This document shows positions 17,573 to 27,312 of a stretch of 64,000 nucleotides of DNA, piece after piece. The stretch is from Magnetospirillum aberrantis SpK (GTDB taxonomy: Bacteria > Pseudomonadota > Alphaproteobacteria > Rhodospirillales > Magnetospirillaceae). Below the pieces are notes generated by a model. It did no database searches and was not told the origin of the DNA. It saw only the letters and a program-made list of their open reading frames with translations. Position 1 is the stretch's first letter; the number at the start of each line of letters is the position of its first letter. The stretch spans positions 1 through 64,000 of the forward strand of contig NZ_JAAIYP010000034.1 in NCBI RefSeq assembly GCF_011022235.1, given 5' to 3'. The position numbers and the translations under genes were made by a program.

Positions 17573-20413
17573 TCAGTTACGGGGCCGGGCGAGGCTGACA
17601 TGGAAAACGGTGCCTTGCTGCGGTGCCGGTTCGACCCAGATACGGCCGCCGTGATGTTCGGCGATTTTGCGGCAGGCGGCCAAGCCGATGCCCGTGCCTT
17701 GGTATTGCTTAGGGGTAACCAATCGAGAGAACAGGGCGAAAAGGCGATCATATTGCGAGGGATCGACGCCGATGCCGTTGTCGGCGACCGAGATGATCCA
17801 TTCCATCGGTGTTTCGCGGCAACTGATGTTGACGCATGGGGCGCGGTCGGGAGCACAAAATTTGACGGCGTTGCCGATCAGGTTCTGGAACAGGCGTTCC
17901 AGTTCCGAGGCGCTGGCGTTGATCGTGGGAAGCGGTTCCTCGACGGTGATCCGGGCTTGTGCTTCGGTGATGGCTTCGCCCAGGTTGGACAGGGCGCGGC
18001 GCAGCGGTTCTTCCAGGGCGACATCCTCGCGCGGGGACGATTGGCGGCCGATGCGGGAATATTCCAGCATGTCGATGATCATGCGATCCATGCGCTGGGC
18101 GCCGTCAATGGCATAGCCCAGGAACTCGGCCATTTCCTCGTCCAGCCCGGTTTTTCTCAAGCGCCGTTCGATCAGTCCCATATAGCTGCTGATCATGCGT
18201 AGCGGCTGGCGCAGGTCGTGGGACGCCACATAGGCGAAGCGTTCCAACTCGGCATTGGAGCGCAAGAGATTCTCGTTGAGTTCCTTCATGGTGGAAACGT
18301 CCTGGGCCGCCCACACCACGCCCAGTTCGGGGGTGGTTTCGTCCACCAGATGCGCGACCAGATGCACCCAAACCTGGGTGCCGTCGCGGCGGCACATCAA
18401 CACGTCGTCGGTGAAGGTGCCGCCGTTCACAACCATGGGATAGGCTCGCTGTCTGACGTCCTCGCTTTGCGCCGGGTCGCCGTACAGGATGGATGCCGAA
18501 AGTCCCGCCAAATTCTCGCCATCACGACCATAAATACGGCAAAACGCCTCGTTGGCCTGGACGATGATACGGTCCAGACCCAGGATGGCGATGCCAACGG
18601 GCGTATTGGCCAAGATGGCCTGTTGGTAGCTGGCCAGCCGATGAATTTGTTCGGCGGCCTGGCGCTGGACGGTGATGTCGTGGACGATCTTGGCGAAGCC
18701 GCGAACGCCGCCCGATTCGTCATGCAGGGCGGTCAACACCTGATGAGCCCAAAAGCGGGAGCCGTTCTTGCGGACGTGCCAGCCCTCGATTTCGGCGTGG
18801 CCATGGCTGCGGGCGGTTTCCAACATTGTCCGAACCACGCCGTTGGTCACATCCTCGGGGGGGTGGAACAACTCGGTGGATTGGCCGATCACGTCTTCTG
18901 CTTCATAACCCTTGATGAGCTTCGCGCCCTGGTTCCAGGTCTGTACCCGTCCCTCGGGGTCCAACAGCATGACGGCGTAGTCGCGGATGCCGTCGACCAG
19001 CACACGGAAGCGTTCCTCCGAGGCGCGCAAGGCCTCGGTGGTGGTCACCTGTTGGGTGATGTCTTCGAAAATCCAGATATAGCCCCGACCGGTTTTGCCG
19101 GGATGGATAAGCCGTCCCGTCAATTTGAGCCACAGGGGGGTGCCGTCGGCACGATGTGTGAAAACGGTGTCTTCGAAGGTGCCGCCAGCCGTGATCTCGG
19201 GATAGGCGTGGTTTCCCAGCGCGGTGTAGACCGAATCGTCGCCATAAAGCACGCGGGTGCTCTGTCCTTTGAGGGAGGCGGGAGGAACCCGGAAAATCGC
19301 GGCCAAGGATTCGTTGGCGTCGATGATGTGGCGCTTGTGGTCCACCAGCGCCAGCCCGATGGGGGTATTGGCGAAAACGGCTTCCAGTCGGGCCGAGGCG
19401 TCCGAAGCCTGTTCCAGAGCCTTTTCCTCGTCGTGCCACGACCGCAGAATATGGCGGGCGCCCCAGGTGCTGAGCGCGCAGAACAACATGATCAGGGCAA
19501 CGGTGCGGACCAGTTCGCTCCACCATTCCCGCAGATAGTCCTGGGTGGCCAGGCCGACAAGGATATAGAGCGGGTGATCTCCGATTTTGCGATAGGAAAC
19601 GGTGCGAGTGACGCTGTCGATGGGGGTCGTGGCGAAATAGGTGCCGGCTTGGGGCTGGCGTTTGACCAGTTCCGCCAGTTCGTTCGAACGGCTGGCGGAA
19701 CGGATGGTGGCTGTGCCGTTGTCCAGGGTTTCGGGATAACGGACGACCACCGCCAGCGAAGCGTCGCGCAAGGCCACGGCGCCACGGCTGCCGAGGTCGA
19801 GTTGTTCGAAATTGCGCGACAGCTTGTCCAGGCTGATCGGGGCATAGGCCACGCCGGCGAAGCTGCCGTCGTGGTGGCTGATACGGCGGGCGGCCACGAT
19901 GACCCATTGTTCCGTGGCCCGCCCCAAGACCGGGGACGAAATGACCAGAACGTCGTCGTCGCTTTGGCTCAGGCGGCGGAAATAATCGCGGTCGCCGACA
20001 TGGAGGTCGTGTTCGGCCCCTTCACCGACTGCGTGGACGACCGTCCCCTTGGCGTCGGTGACACGCAATCCGATGACCTCGTCGGTTCGGCGGGATTGGC
20101 GGTCCATCAGTTCCAGAACGGCGCCGTCGTCACGGTATCCCCGTCGTTCCTGGCTTTTGATTTCTTCAGCCACCGTCAGCAAACCGTCGTCGATGCGGTC
20201 GAAGGTGGCGGCAAGGCTGCTTTCCAGCAAGTGGGTCAGGTTCTGGGAAACGGTATCGGCGGTGTGGTGCTGGTGTTTCCAACTGTTGACCAGGGCAAGG
20301 GTGGCCAGAACCACGGCGAACATGTTCGCCATCACCACCAGGGCGGTCAGACGGTAGGCGAAGGAGCGGCTTTGAGCGGGTTTCCCCGAGGATGCAGGGT
20401 CAGGCGCTGGCAC
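17573..20413 (-). CDS. Sensor histidine kinase, dCACHE sensor with three PAS domains
   Basis: A 946-residue membrane kinase read from a GTG at 20413 with GAGGA 9 bases upstream; the frame stays open further upstream but that overlaps the preceding gene. TM1 is ~22-42, a periplasmic double-Cache-like domain follows (GDRDYFRRLSQSDDDVLVIS), and TM2 is near VALIMLFCALSTWGARHIL. Three PAS domains come next (FANTPIGLALVDHKR, VLVDGIRDYAVMLLDPEG, LANTPVGIAILGLDR). The DHp helix has the phospho-accepting His near residue 732 in VASHDLRQPLRM, followed by a complete ATPase domain (N box NLIGNAVKF, ADNGIGV, GTGIGLAAC). It overlaps the upstream kinase by 14 bases. No response regulator is adjacent. Confidence 0.9.
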   Translation of the reverse strand: MPAPDPASSGKPAQSRSFAYRLTALVVMANMFAVVLATLALVNSWKHQHHTADTVSQNLTHLLESSLAATFDRIDDGLLTVAEEIKSQERRGYRDDGAVLELMDRQSRRTDEVIGLRVTDAKGTVVHAVGEGAEHDLHVGDRDYFRRLSQSDDDVLVISSPVLGRATEQWVIVAARRISHHDGSFAGVAYAPISLDKLSRNFEQLDLGSRGAVALRDASLAVVVRYPETLDNGTATIRSASRSNELAELVKRQPQAGTYFATTPIDSVTRTVSYRKIGDHPLYILVGLATQDYLREWWSELVRTVALIMLFCALSTWGARHILRSWHDEEKALEQASDASARLEAVFANTPIGLALVDHKRHIIDANESLAAIFRVPPASLKGQSTRVLYGDDSVYTALGNHAYPEITAGGTFEDTVFTHRADGTPLWLKLTGRLIHPGKTGRGYIWIFEDITQQVTTTEALRASEERFRVLVDGIRDYAVMLLDPEGRVQTWNQGAKLIKGYEAEDVIGQSTELFHPPEDVTNGVVRTMLETARSHGHAEIEGWHVRKNGSRFWAHQVLTALHDESGGVRGFAKIVHDITVQRQAAEQIHRLASYQQAILANTPVGIAILGLDRIIVQANEAFCRIYGRDGENLAGLSASILYGDPAQSEDVRQRAYPMVVNGGTFTDDVLMCRRDGTQVWVHLVAHLVDETTPELGVVWAAQDVSTMKELNENLLRSNAELERFAYVASHDLRQPLRMISSYMGLIERRLRKTGLDEEMAEFLGYAIDGAQRMDRMIIDMLEYSRIGRQSSPREDVALEEPLRRALSNLGEAITEAQARITVEEPLPTINASASELERLFQNLIGNAVKFCAPDRAPCVNISCRETPMEWIISVADNGIGVDPSQYDRLFALFSRLVTPKQYQGTGIGLAACRKIAEHHGGRIWVEPAPQQGTVFHVSLARPRN

Positions 20414-23400
20414 TGTGGATGTCCTCGGCAACCGGCAAGGTGAAGTGGATGGAGCATCCCTTGCCCGGCATCGACGTCGCCCAGATGTGGCCGCCATGGC
20501 TTTGCACCAGGACGCGGCACAAGGGGAGGCCAAGGCCGGTGGAATCCGGATTGCGGTCGTGGGCGGTCTCGAAGGCGCGGAACAGATGTTCGCTGTTGAT
20601 CGGCGGCAAGCCAGGCCCGTCGTCGGCCACGGTGATGCGCCAACCATCCTGATGTGGTGCGGAACAGACGGTCACGGTGATCGGCTGGTGCCCCTGGCAA
20701 TGGCTGGCGGCGTTGGTGAAAAGCTGGACGAACACTTCCAGCACCATGGAAGCGTCCGCCTGGACGGCGGGAAGCGGCTGAACGTCGAACCGTATTTTCT
20801 CGGCGGGCCAGCGTTTCCTGGTCTTGGAGATGGCGTCTTCCGCCACGGCGGCGCAATTCGTCGGGCAAAGTCGCGGTTCGTCGCACAGCGCGGCGACATA
20901 GCGGGGATAATCGCGCAGCAGGGCGTTGAGGTGAATGTTGGCGGCGGTGATGAAGCCCAGCCAATGGTCACCTTCGTCGCTTTGGCCGCTCGCCAGTTCC
21001 CGCAGTTCCCCGATATGGTGGGTCAGCTCGGCCAAAGGCTGTTGCAGGTCGGCCGCGATCAGTTGGATCAGTTCGTGCAGACGGTTGTTGGCTTCGGCCA
21101 ACCGCTCGGAACGTTCTTCGGTCGCTTCGCGGGCCGCGGCCAATCCAGAGGTGCGGTTGGCCACCTCCGTCGCCAGTCGCCAGCGGTAATGGGCCAGGCG
21201 GCCGGCGTGCTGGTCCGCGCGATGAGCCCAAAAGTACAAGATGAGCGAGGCGATTATCGCCAGCGCTGTCGACAGCACGGTGACGATTCGCCATTCGTGC
21301 AGTGTCTTGTCACGGGAATAGCCGGAGGTCACCACCAGGGGAAAGCCGGGCAAGACCCGATATCCCAGCAACTTGTCGTTCCCGTCGGCCTTGGAAATCA
21401 GGTGGGCCGTGCCTTCCGTCGCGCGTGGCAGGTAACGCACGAACAGGTCGGAATTGGAAATGTCGATGCCGAATTTTTCTTCGTGCTTGGGAGCGCGGGC
21501 GACCATGTGCCCGCTGAGCGTGATGACCGCGGTTCCGCCATTGGGATCCAGCAGAACCGTTTCCAGGAACCGGGCGTAAAGGTCCGGGTTGACGGAGGCG
21601 AACACGATGCCGTCGAAGCGCCCCTGAGCGTCGAGGATGGGATGGCTGAACTGGATGGAACGATGCTTGGTGATCGGGCCAAGTCGTGGCCGCCCCAGCA
21701 CCAGTTGGCTTTGGCTGTGGCTGGTTGTCTGTTCGCGGAAATATTCGTAGCTGGAAACGTCCATGCCGGTGGTGGGTGTCGTGGTTTCGGGCCAAGTGCG
21801 CGGCCAGACCAGGCCGGACGAGTTGGTCCGCGTCACCAGCATGACCTCGGGCATGGTCGCCAAGCGCGCCGTCAGGCGCTCGCTGAAGGCTTCTGTCTGG
21901 ATGCGGCCGTCTTCGGCCGCCAATGCCACGTCATCGAGCATGGTGTCGATCCGCCGGAACGACCCTTGCAGGTGGTGGGCGATGGACTTCACCACGGCGG
22001 CTGTCAGGTTCTCGGCGGCGGCGATGGCGCTTTGATAGTCGCTGCGGGCTTGCAAGGCGTTGCCGACCAACAGTGCGCCGGCGATGGCCGCCGCGACCAT
22101 CCGTCCGCTGTAGGTCGGCATGTATGGCGGCGGAGGGTCGTCCCGATGGGTGGATGGTGGCGCCGGGGATGGAGAGGACACCACAAGACGTGTCAACTCG
22201 GCGATACGGGCCTCGAAGGCGCTCAGGCGTGCCTTGAGAGCCAGACCTTGCTGGCAGGTCGCCTGGGTCCGGGTCTCCAGGTCGGGTAAGGATGGCGGCA
22301 CGGAGCGGGCCAGCATCTGACTGCAACTGACGATCGACCGCAACGGTTCTTGAAGGTGGTGCGACGCCACCAGGGTCAGGCGCTTGAGTTCCTCGTTGAT
22401 CCGGGCGAGTTGGCTTGTTCGTCGTTCGGCCAGGGTGCGGGCGGCCTCCAACTCGATCGTGCGTTGGGCGACGGCCTCTTCCAGCGTATGCTGTTCCGTG
22501 GCGAGAAGAAGGTGCTGGCGGCGGATGTGGCGGGTCCAATAGAGCAGCAGAGCCGAGAACGCCACCAACAAGGTCAGTTCGACTACCGCCATGCGTCGCC
22601 AGGCGCCCAGCCCCTTGGCGCGGGAGATGCCGGCGGTGACCATGACCGAATATTCGGGCAGGACCCGATAGGCCAGCAATTTGTCATTCGCGTCGGTCTT
22701 GGCGACCAGATGGGCGACGCCGATCGGCAGGTTCGGCGCCCACAACCGGATCAGGTCGCTGTCGGAAATGTCCCGAGCGAACGAGTCCGCCTGGTTCGGC
22801 GCACGGGCGATGATCCGGCCGGTGACGCTGATCAGGCCGCACGATCCGTCTTCGTCGTAAAGGATGGAAGAGAGGAAGCCGGCATAGGTGTCGGGGTTGA
22901 CGGCGGCCACCACGATTCCGGCAAAGGCGCCATTGCGGTCACGGATCGGCCGGGACAGGTGCAAGGTGCGTTCGCCGGTGGACAATTCCCGGATCGGATC
23001 GCCGACGACCATGCGGGCGGGGCCGGTGGCGTCTCGTTGTTCGATGAAATAACGGCGGCCCGAGATGTCCACCGCACTCGTGGGTAAGGAATTGCCGGGC
23101 CAAGTCTGCGAAGACAACGTGCCGTTGGCGTCGGCGATCCCGAGATAGCGCACCTCTGGATAGGACGAAAGCCGGGCGCCGATGCTGTCGATGAAGCGGC
23201 GGTCGTTGTGGCGGCCGTCGCGGACGGTGAGGGCCAGTTCGTCCAACAGGGCGTCAAGCGCCTCGAGGCTGCTGCCGATGTGCTGTTCGGAGGCTACCGC
23301 CAGAGCCTGGATCAAGGTCTCGGCGTCGCGGATCGCCTTGTCGTAAGTGAACTTCAGGTGAAGCGAGACACAGGCCACCAAGCCGGCGATGACGGTCAAC

Positions 23401-23471
23401 GCCACCCGATAAGCCGACCACGGGGATCGCCTTGGCTTTTGGGCGGGAGCGATCGGCGGCTGGCTGGACAT
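20400..23471 (-). CDS. Internally duplicated sensor kinase: two Cache modules, split DHp/ATPase
   Basis: A 1023-residue protein with two repeats of membrane helix, double-Cache-like sensor, membrane helix, coiled coil and DHp-like helix. TM segments are ~23-39, 294-315, 455-474 and 727-748. Repeat 1 keeps a phosphorylatable His in VASHHLQEPLRS (~residue 369) but has no ATPase domain; instead a Pro-rich linker leads to repeat 2. Repeat 2 reads LIAADLQQPLAEL (~808), with Ala where the His should be, followed by a recognisable ATPase domain (LFTNAASHCQ, VADDGPGLPP, GLGLPLCR). The halves share phrases such as NGTLS/NSSGLVW, VNPD-YA-FL and GNDKLLAYRVLP / GNDKLLGYRVLP. The start at 23471 is preferred over 23492 because GGGAG lies just upstream. 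Confidence 0.85.
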   Translation of the reverse strand: MSSQPPIAPAQKPRRSPWSAYRVALTVIAGLVACVSLHLKFTYDKAIRDAETLIQALAVASEQHIGSSLEALDALLDELALTVRDGRHNDRRFIDSIGARLSSYPEVRYLGIADANGTLSSQTWPGNSLPTSAVDISGRRYFIEQRDATGPARMVVGDPIRELSTGERTLHLSRPIRDRNGAFAGIVVAAVNPDTYAGFLSSILYDEDGSCGLISVTGRIIARAPNQADSFARDISDSDLIRLWAPNLPIGVAHLVAKTDANDKLLAYRVLPEYSVMVTAGISRAKGLGAWRRMAVVELTLLVAFSALLLYWTRHIRRQHLLLATEQHTLEEAVAQRTIELEAARTLAERRTSQLARINEELKRLTLVASHHLQEPLRSIVSCSQMLARSVPPSLPDLETRTQATCQQGLALKARLSAFEARIAELTRLVVSSPSPAPPSTHRDDPPPPYMPTYSGRMVAAAIAGALLVGNALQARSDYQSAIAAAENLTAAVVKSIAHHLQGSFRRIDTMLDDVALAAEDGRIQTEAFSERLTARLATMPEVMLVTRTNSSGLVWPRTWPETTTPTTGMDVSSYEYFREQTTSHSQSQLVLGRPRLGPITKHRSIQFSHPILDAQGRFDGIVFASVNPDLYARFLETVLLDPNGGTAVITLSGHMVARAPKHEEKFGIDISNSDLFVRYLPRATEGTAHLISKADGNDKLLGYRVLPGFPLVVTSGYSRDKTLHEWRIVTVLSTALAIIASLILYFWAHRADQHAGRLAHYRWRLATEVANRTSGLAAAREATEERSERLAEANNRLHELIQLIAADLQQPLAELTHHIGELRELASGQSDEGDHWLGFITAANIHLNALLRDYPRYVAALCDEPRLCPTNCAAVAEDAISKTRKRWPAEKIRFDVQPLPAVQADASMVLEVFVQLFTNAASHCQGHQPITVTVCSAPHQDGWRITVADDGPGLPPINSEHLFRAFETAHDRNPDSTGLGLPLCRVLVQSHGGHIWATSMPGKGCSIHFTLPVAEDIHSASA

Positions 23472-23542
23472 GGGGCTCCCGGATAGCGGCATGGCCGAAC
23501 GAATCTACCTCTGACGCACAGGTGCGCCAAGAGGCAAAAGCG

Positions 23543-26188
23543 TCATTCGGCGACGCCTGTCTTCTTGGGCAGGGTGAAGGAGAAGGTGGAGCCTTCGCCA
23601 GGGACGGAGGTCACCCAGATGCGCCCCTGATGATGTTCGACGATCTTGCGGCAGGAGGCCAGTCCGATGCCGGTGCCTTCGTACTGGCTCTGCGGGACCA
23701 GACGCTGGAAGATGTTGAACAGGCGGTCATGATCCTTGGCTTCGATTCCGATGCCGTTGTCGGCGATCGAGAACGACCAATTGTCCCCTTTGTCCTCGCA
23801 CATGACGGTGATGCGCGGCGGGCGTTCCTCGGCCCGGAACTTGATGGCGTTGGCCAACAGGTTCTGGAACAGCCGTTCCAGTTCCGAACGCACCCCCCAG
23901 ATGGTCGGCAAGGGTGTCAGGATGGTGATTTCGGCTCCGGCTTCGGCGCAGGCGGTCCGTAGCGTCGCCGTCACGCTTTCGGCAACCTGTTCCAGGTCCA
24001 CCTCTTCGCGCGTGTCGGTTCGGCCAATGCGGGAATAGCTCAGAAGGTCCTGGATCATGCGGTCCATGCGCTGGGCGCCGTCCACCGCGAAACCGATGAA
24101 TTCCCTTTCCTCGTCACCCATGCGGTCGTTCATGCGGCGCACGACCAGGGACAGGAAACTGGTGATCATGCGCAACGGCTGGCGCAGGTCGTGGGACGCC
24201 ACATAGGCGAAGCGTTCAAGCTCGGCGTTGGAACGGCGCAGGTCGGCCAACAGGGACTCGATCTCCTGCTCGGCCGCCAACCGGGCCTGGATGTCGCGGA
24301 AGATGATGACCGCCCCGCGGACTTCGTCTTGTTCCTGGATAGCGGTTACCGTGAACTCCACCGGCAGGGCGTCGCCGGACTTGTTCCAGAACACCTCGCG
24401 CTCGCAATACCGCGTCTGTCCGTCCCTCAAGGTGTGGTGGATGGGGCATTCGTGTTCCGGGTAGTCGCGGCCGTCCGCGTGACGGTGGTGCATCAGGTGG
24501 TGCTGGGGATGTCCCACCAGGTCCAGGGCGTCCCAGCCGGTCAGGCGTTCGACTGCCGGGTTGACGAAGGTGACATGGCCGGAACTGTCGAGTCCGATGA
24601 TGCCCTCTCCGGCACAATCGAGCAGCAATTGGTTCTGTTGTGCCAATCGGGCCATCGCCACTTCAGTACGGCGCCGGTCGGTGACCTCGCGTCCGAGGAC
24701 AATGGTGCCACGGCAAACATGGTCGGGCCGGAACAGCGGGACGCGCAGGACGTGGAAGAAATGGACATCACCACCGATGGTGGCGATCACTTCCTCGCGG
24801 CTGATGGTGGCTCCCTTGCTGCGCACGCTTTCTTCCGCTCCGGCGGCCGACAGCAACCAAGCCGAAAGGTGAGGGGCGGCGGCGGCGACCTCGGAATCGG
24901 TGCGGTCGCGGTAGTCGCCGTCTTCCAGTCCGAACAAGGTGGCGGCCGTGGCGTTGATCCATTGCCAGCGGCCCAGGTCGTCCTTGAAACAGATGAAGTC
25001 GGGAAGGGCGTTCCACAGCGACCGCCGTTCCTCGAGGGCGTCACGGAATTCCAGGATGGCCGTCCGCATCTCTCCCAATTCGTCGTGGTGGAAACGGACA
25101 TCCATGGGCAGGTCGAGGTCTCGCCGCGCTAGGCTGCGCAGATCGCGGCGCAAGCGGCGCAAAGGGGTCAGCAACCGTCGGCGCAGCAGGGCCAGGGCCG
25201 CCGCACCCAGCCCCAGGGCGGCCAATGCCACGCCGCCATGCACGACCATGGACCGGGTGGCGGCGGCATGGGCGGTTTGGGCGGCGGCGACCGCCCCTTG
25301 GCGCGTCCGTTCCATCAAGGCGGCCATCTGCTCTTCGACCGGGTTGGCGACGGCCCGTTCGGTGCCGGGGGGGCGCCCATTCAACATGCGCTCCCACATG
25401 GGCCAATAATTTGCGTTCAGCGCCTGTTGGGTTCGTTCCACTGTTTCAACAAGGGCACGGTTGTTCAGTGATTGCGTTTCTTCGACAATGTGGCTCCATA
25501 CCGTGTCCGCCTCGCCGCGCATGCGGGCAAGGGCCAACAATTCGGCGGAAGACAGTGGACGGTCGTGGGATCTGGCCAGGGCGACCTGGGTGGTTTGATC
25601 CTGGACCGACCGGTACAAGTCCAATGTCCACAGCTTGATCCGGTTCATGCGGCGGATGAAGACCACGGTCCGATCGGAAGGAAGGGTGAGACGGCGAACC
25701 GACGTGGTCAGTCGGCCTAGGAAAAGGTCGGTGGTATCGAGCCAGTCTTGCCGCAATTGAGGAGAGCGTTCGGCAACGGGGCGAAGCATGTCCTGGTCTA
25801 CCGACAGGCGCAGTTTGGCGACGTCTCGGGCCGCTGCGGCCAAGTCTTCGCCGTTGTCCAGCAACGTCAGTGCCGCATGCAGCCCCTGGCCGCCGTCGCG
25901 TCGATGCATCTTGATGTGTTCGACGGCGGCGGCTTCGACGGAAGTGGTCAGGGCCTGAGCGGTTTCGCCGCGTTCCGCGACCATGTGGTGCGCGGCCGCA
26001 AGCAACAGGTCGGCGGTGTCGTTGGTGCCTTGTTGCATTTCGACGGCACGCAAGGCCATGTACTGGCCGTGAACGTCACGCAGTACGCACCCCCAGATGA
26101 CGGCGACCAACAGCGCCACCAATCCGAAGACGAGCCGGCCGACCGTCACATGGCCGGCTCTGCCGTTTTGCCTTTGTGTGGAAAGCAC
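23543..26188 (-). CDS. Sensor histidine kinase with helical periplasmic sensor, HAMP and PAS domains
   Basis: An 881-residue kinase starting at a GTG (26188) with GGGGA seven bases upstream. TM1 is ~18-36; the ~270-residue periplasmic part is helical and contains HHMVAERGETAQAL, a phrase resembling NIT-type sensors, though that is tentative. TM2 is ~311-333, then HAMP (RDLDLPMDVRFHHDELGEM), a PAS (NALPDFICFKDDLG), a second PAS (CAGEGIIGLDSSGHVTFVNP) with PAC, the DHp His near residue 664 in VASHDLRQPLRM, and an intact ATPase domain (NLLANAIKF, ADNGIGIEA, GTGIGLASC). It is the first gene of a three-kinase minus-strand run and is divergent from the DyP peroxidase. No partner regulator is encoded nearby. 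Confidence 0.9.
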   Translation of the reverse strand: MLSTQRQNGRAGHVTVGRLVFGLVALLVAVIWGCVLRDVHGQYMALRAVEMQQGTNDTADLLLAAAHHMVAERGETAQALTTSVEAAAVEHIKMHRRDGGQGLHAALTLLDNGEDLAAAARDVAKLRLSVDQDMLRPVAERSPQLRQDWLDTTDLFLGRLTTSVRRLTLPSDRTVVFIRRMNRIKLWTLDLYRSVQDQTTQVALARSHDRPLSSAELLALARMRGEADTVWSHIVEETQSLNNRALVETVERTQQALNANYWPMWERMLNGRPPGTERAVANPVEEQMAALMERTRQGAVAAAQTAHAAATRSMVVHGGVALAALGLGAAALALLRRRLLTPLRRLRRDLRSLARRDLDLPMDVRFHHDELGEMRTAILEFRDALEERRSLWNALPDFICFKDDLGRWQWINATAATLFGLEDGDYRDRTDSEVAAAAPHLSAWLLSAAGAEESVRSKGATISREEVIATIGGDVHFFHVLRVPLFRPDHVCRGTIVLGREVTDRRRTEVAMARLAQQNQLLLDCAGEGIIGLDSSGHVTFVNPAVERLTGWDALDLVGHPQHHLMHHRHADGRDYPEHECPIHHTLRDGQTRYCEREVFWNKSGDALPVEFTVTAIQEQDEVRGAVIIFRDIQARLAAEQEIESLLADLRRSNAELERFAYVASHDLRQPLRMITSFLSLVVRRMNDRMGDEEREFIGFAVDGAQRMDRMIQDLLSYSRIGRTDTREEVDLEQVAESVTATLRTACAEAGAEITILTPLPTIWGVRSELERLFQNLLANAIKFRAEERPPRITVMCEDKGDNWSFSIADNGIGIEAKDHDRLFNIFQRLVPQSQYEGTGIGLASCRKIVEHHQGRIWVTSVPGEGSTFSFTLPKKTGVAE

Positions 26189-26399
26189 CCAGACGTCCCC
26201 AACCCACTTCCCCGATCGCGACGATTTTCGCGGGAGGCGTTATTTTCGGAATTCAATCTACCAAGAGTGTCTATCTCCTTGTCCACAAGTATAATCGATG
26301 ACCTGGTATTTTCCGACCAAGGCAGCAGGGCGTTTGTCGCAACGCCCCTTTGCGCTATCCTCCCATCCTGGATGTGGGCAACGAATTGAGAGGACGTCG

Positions 26400-27308
26400 A
26401 TGGTGGTCGCGCAAACGGCGGTCTGTGCCGAGACCGGGAATTACGCCGTCTTCCTGACGCTTCTGGTCAAGGCCGGGGGCGAGGCGGTGATACGTCGGGC
26501 GGCGGCGGCTCTGCCGTCCTTGACCAGGACGATCGCCGATCAGGTGGGGGAGCCGGAACTGGTCAGCGCTTTCGGCATCGGTGCCGACGTTTGGGAAAGT
26601 GTGACCGGATGCGCCAAGCCCGAGGGACTGGAGCCGTTCAAGGCCTTGGCCGACGGGCCGCGGGTGGCGCCGTCCACGCCGGCCGACCTTTTCGTGCACA
26701 TCCATTCCCCCCGCCAGGACGCCAATCTGGTTTTGGCGCGCGAGCTCATGCGGCTTTTGGGGGACGGCGCCACGCTGGTCGAAGAGGTGATGTCCTACAA
26801 GCATCTGGGCGGGCGCGACCTGACCGGTTTCGTCGATGGTACCGAGAACCCTGAAGGCGAGGAACGGGCCGAGGTGGCGCTGGTGGCCGACGGTCCCCAT
26901 GCTGGTGGGTCTTTCGTCAGCCTGCAACGCTATGTCCACGATCTGGCGCGCTGGGAGGCGCTGCCGTTGCCCGAGCAGGAAGGCTGCATCGGTCGCACCA
27001 AGGCGGACGACGAAGAGTTGGACGACGACGTCAAGCCGCCGACGGCCCATATCGCCCGCGTGGTGATCGAAGAGGATGGCGAGGAACTGGAGGTGGTGCG
27101 CCACAGCCTGCCTTATGGCGGCGTCGGCGAACGCGGCCTTTATTTCGTGGCCTACTGCGCCGATCCGGCCGTTTTCCGGCGTATGCTGGAGAACATGGTG
27201 ATGACCGATCATGAGGGACATCACGACCGGCTGTTGGATTTCACCAAGCCGGTGACCGGGGCGTCGTTCTTCACGCCCTCGGCCACTTTCCTGGAGGGAT
27301 TGGCGTAA
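26400..27308 (+). CDS. Dye-decolourising (DyP-type) haem peroxidase, cytosolic YfeX-like
   Basis: A 302-residue haem peroxidase. The family motif GFVDGTENP contains catalytic Asp146; the proximal haem ligand is probably His217 in HIARVVIEEDG and the distal Arg is Arg234 in RHSLPYG. No Tat or Sec signal is present, so it is likely cytosolic, unlike EfeB. The start at 26400 is supported by GAGAGGA ending 5 bases upstream; an in-frame start 102 bases earlier would add a sequence unlike the family. A TATAAT at 26290-26295, preceded by the small inverted repeat CTTGT-CC-ACAAG, may be its promoter. Physiological substrate is unknown. No encapsulin gene is beside it. Confidence 0.9.
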   Translation: MVVAQTAVCAETGNYAVFLTLLVKAGGEAVIRRAAAALPSLTRTIADQVGEPELVSAFGIGADVWESVTGCAKPEGLEPFKALADGPRVAPSTPADLFVHIHSPRQDANLVLARELMRLLGDGATLVEEVMSYKHLGGRDLTGFVDGTENPEGEERAEVALVADGPHAGGSFVSLQRYVHDLARWEALPLPEQEGCIGRTKADDEELDDDVKPPTAHIARVVIEEDGEELEVVRHSLPYGGVGERGLYFVAYCADPAVFRRMLENMVMTDHEGHHDRLLDFTKPVTGASFFTPSATFLEGLA

Positions 27309-27312
27309 GAGC

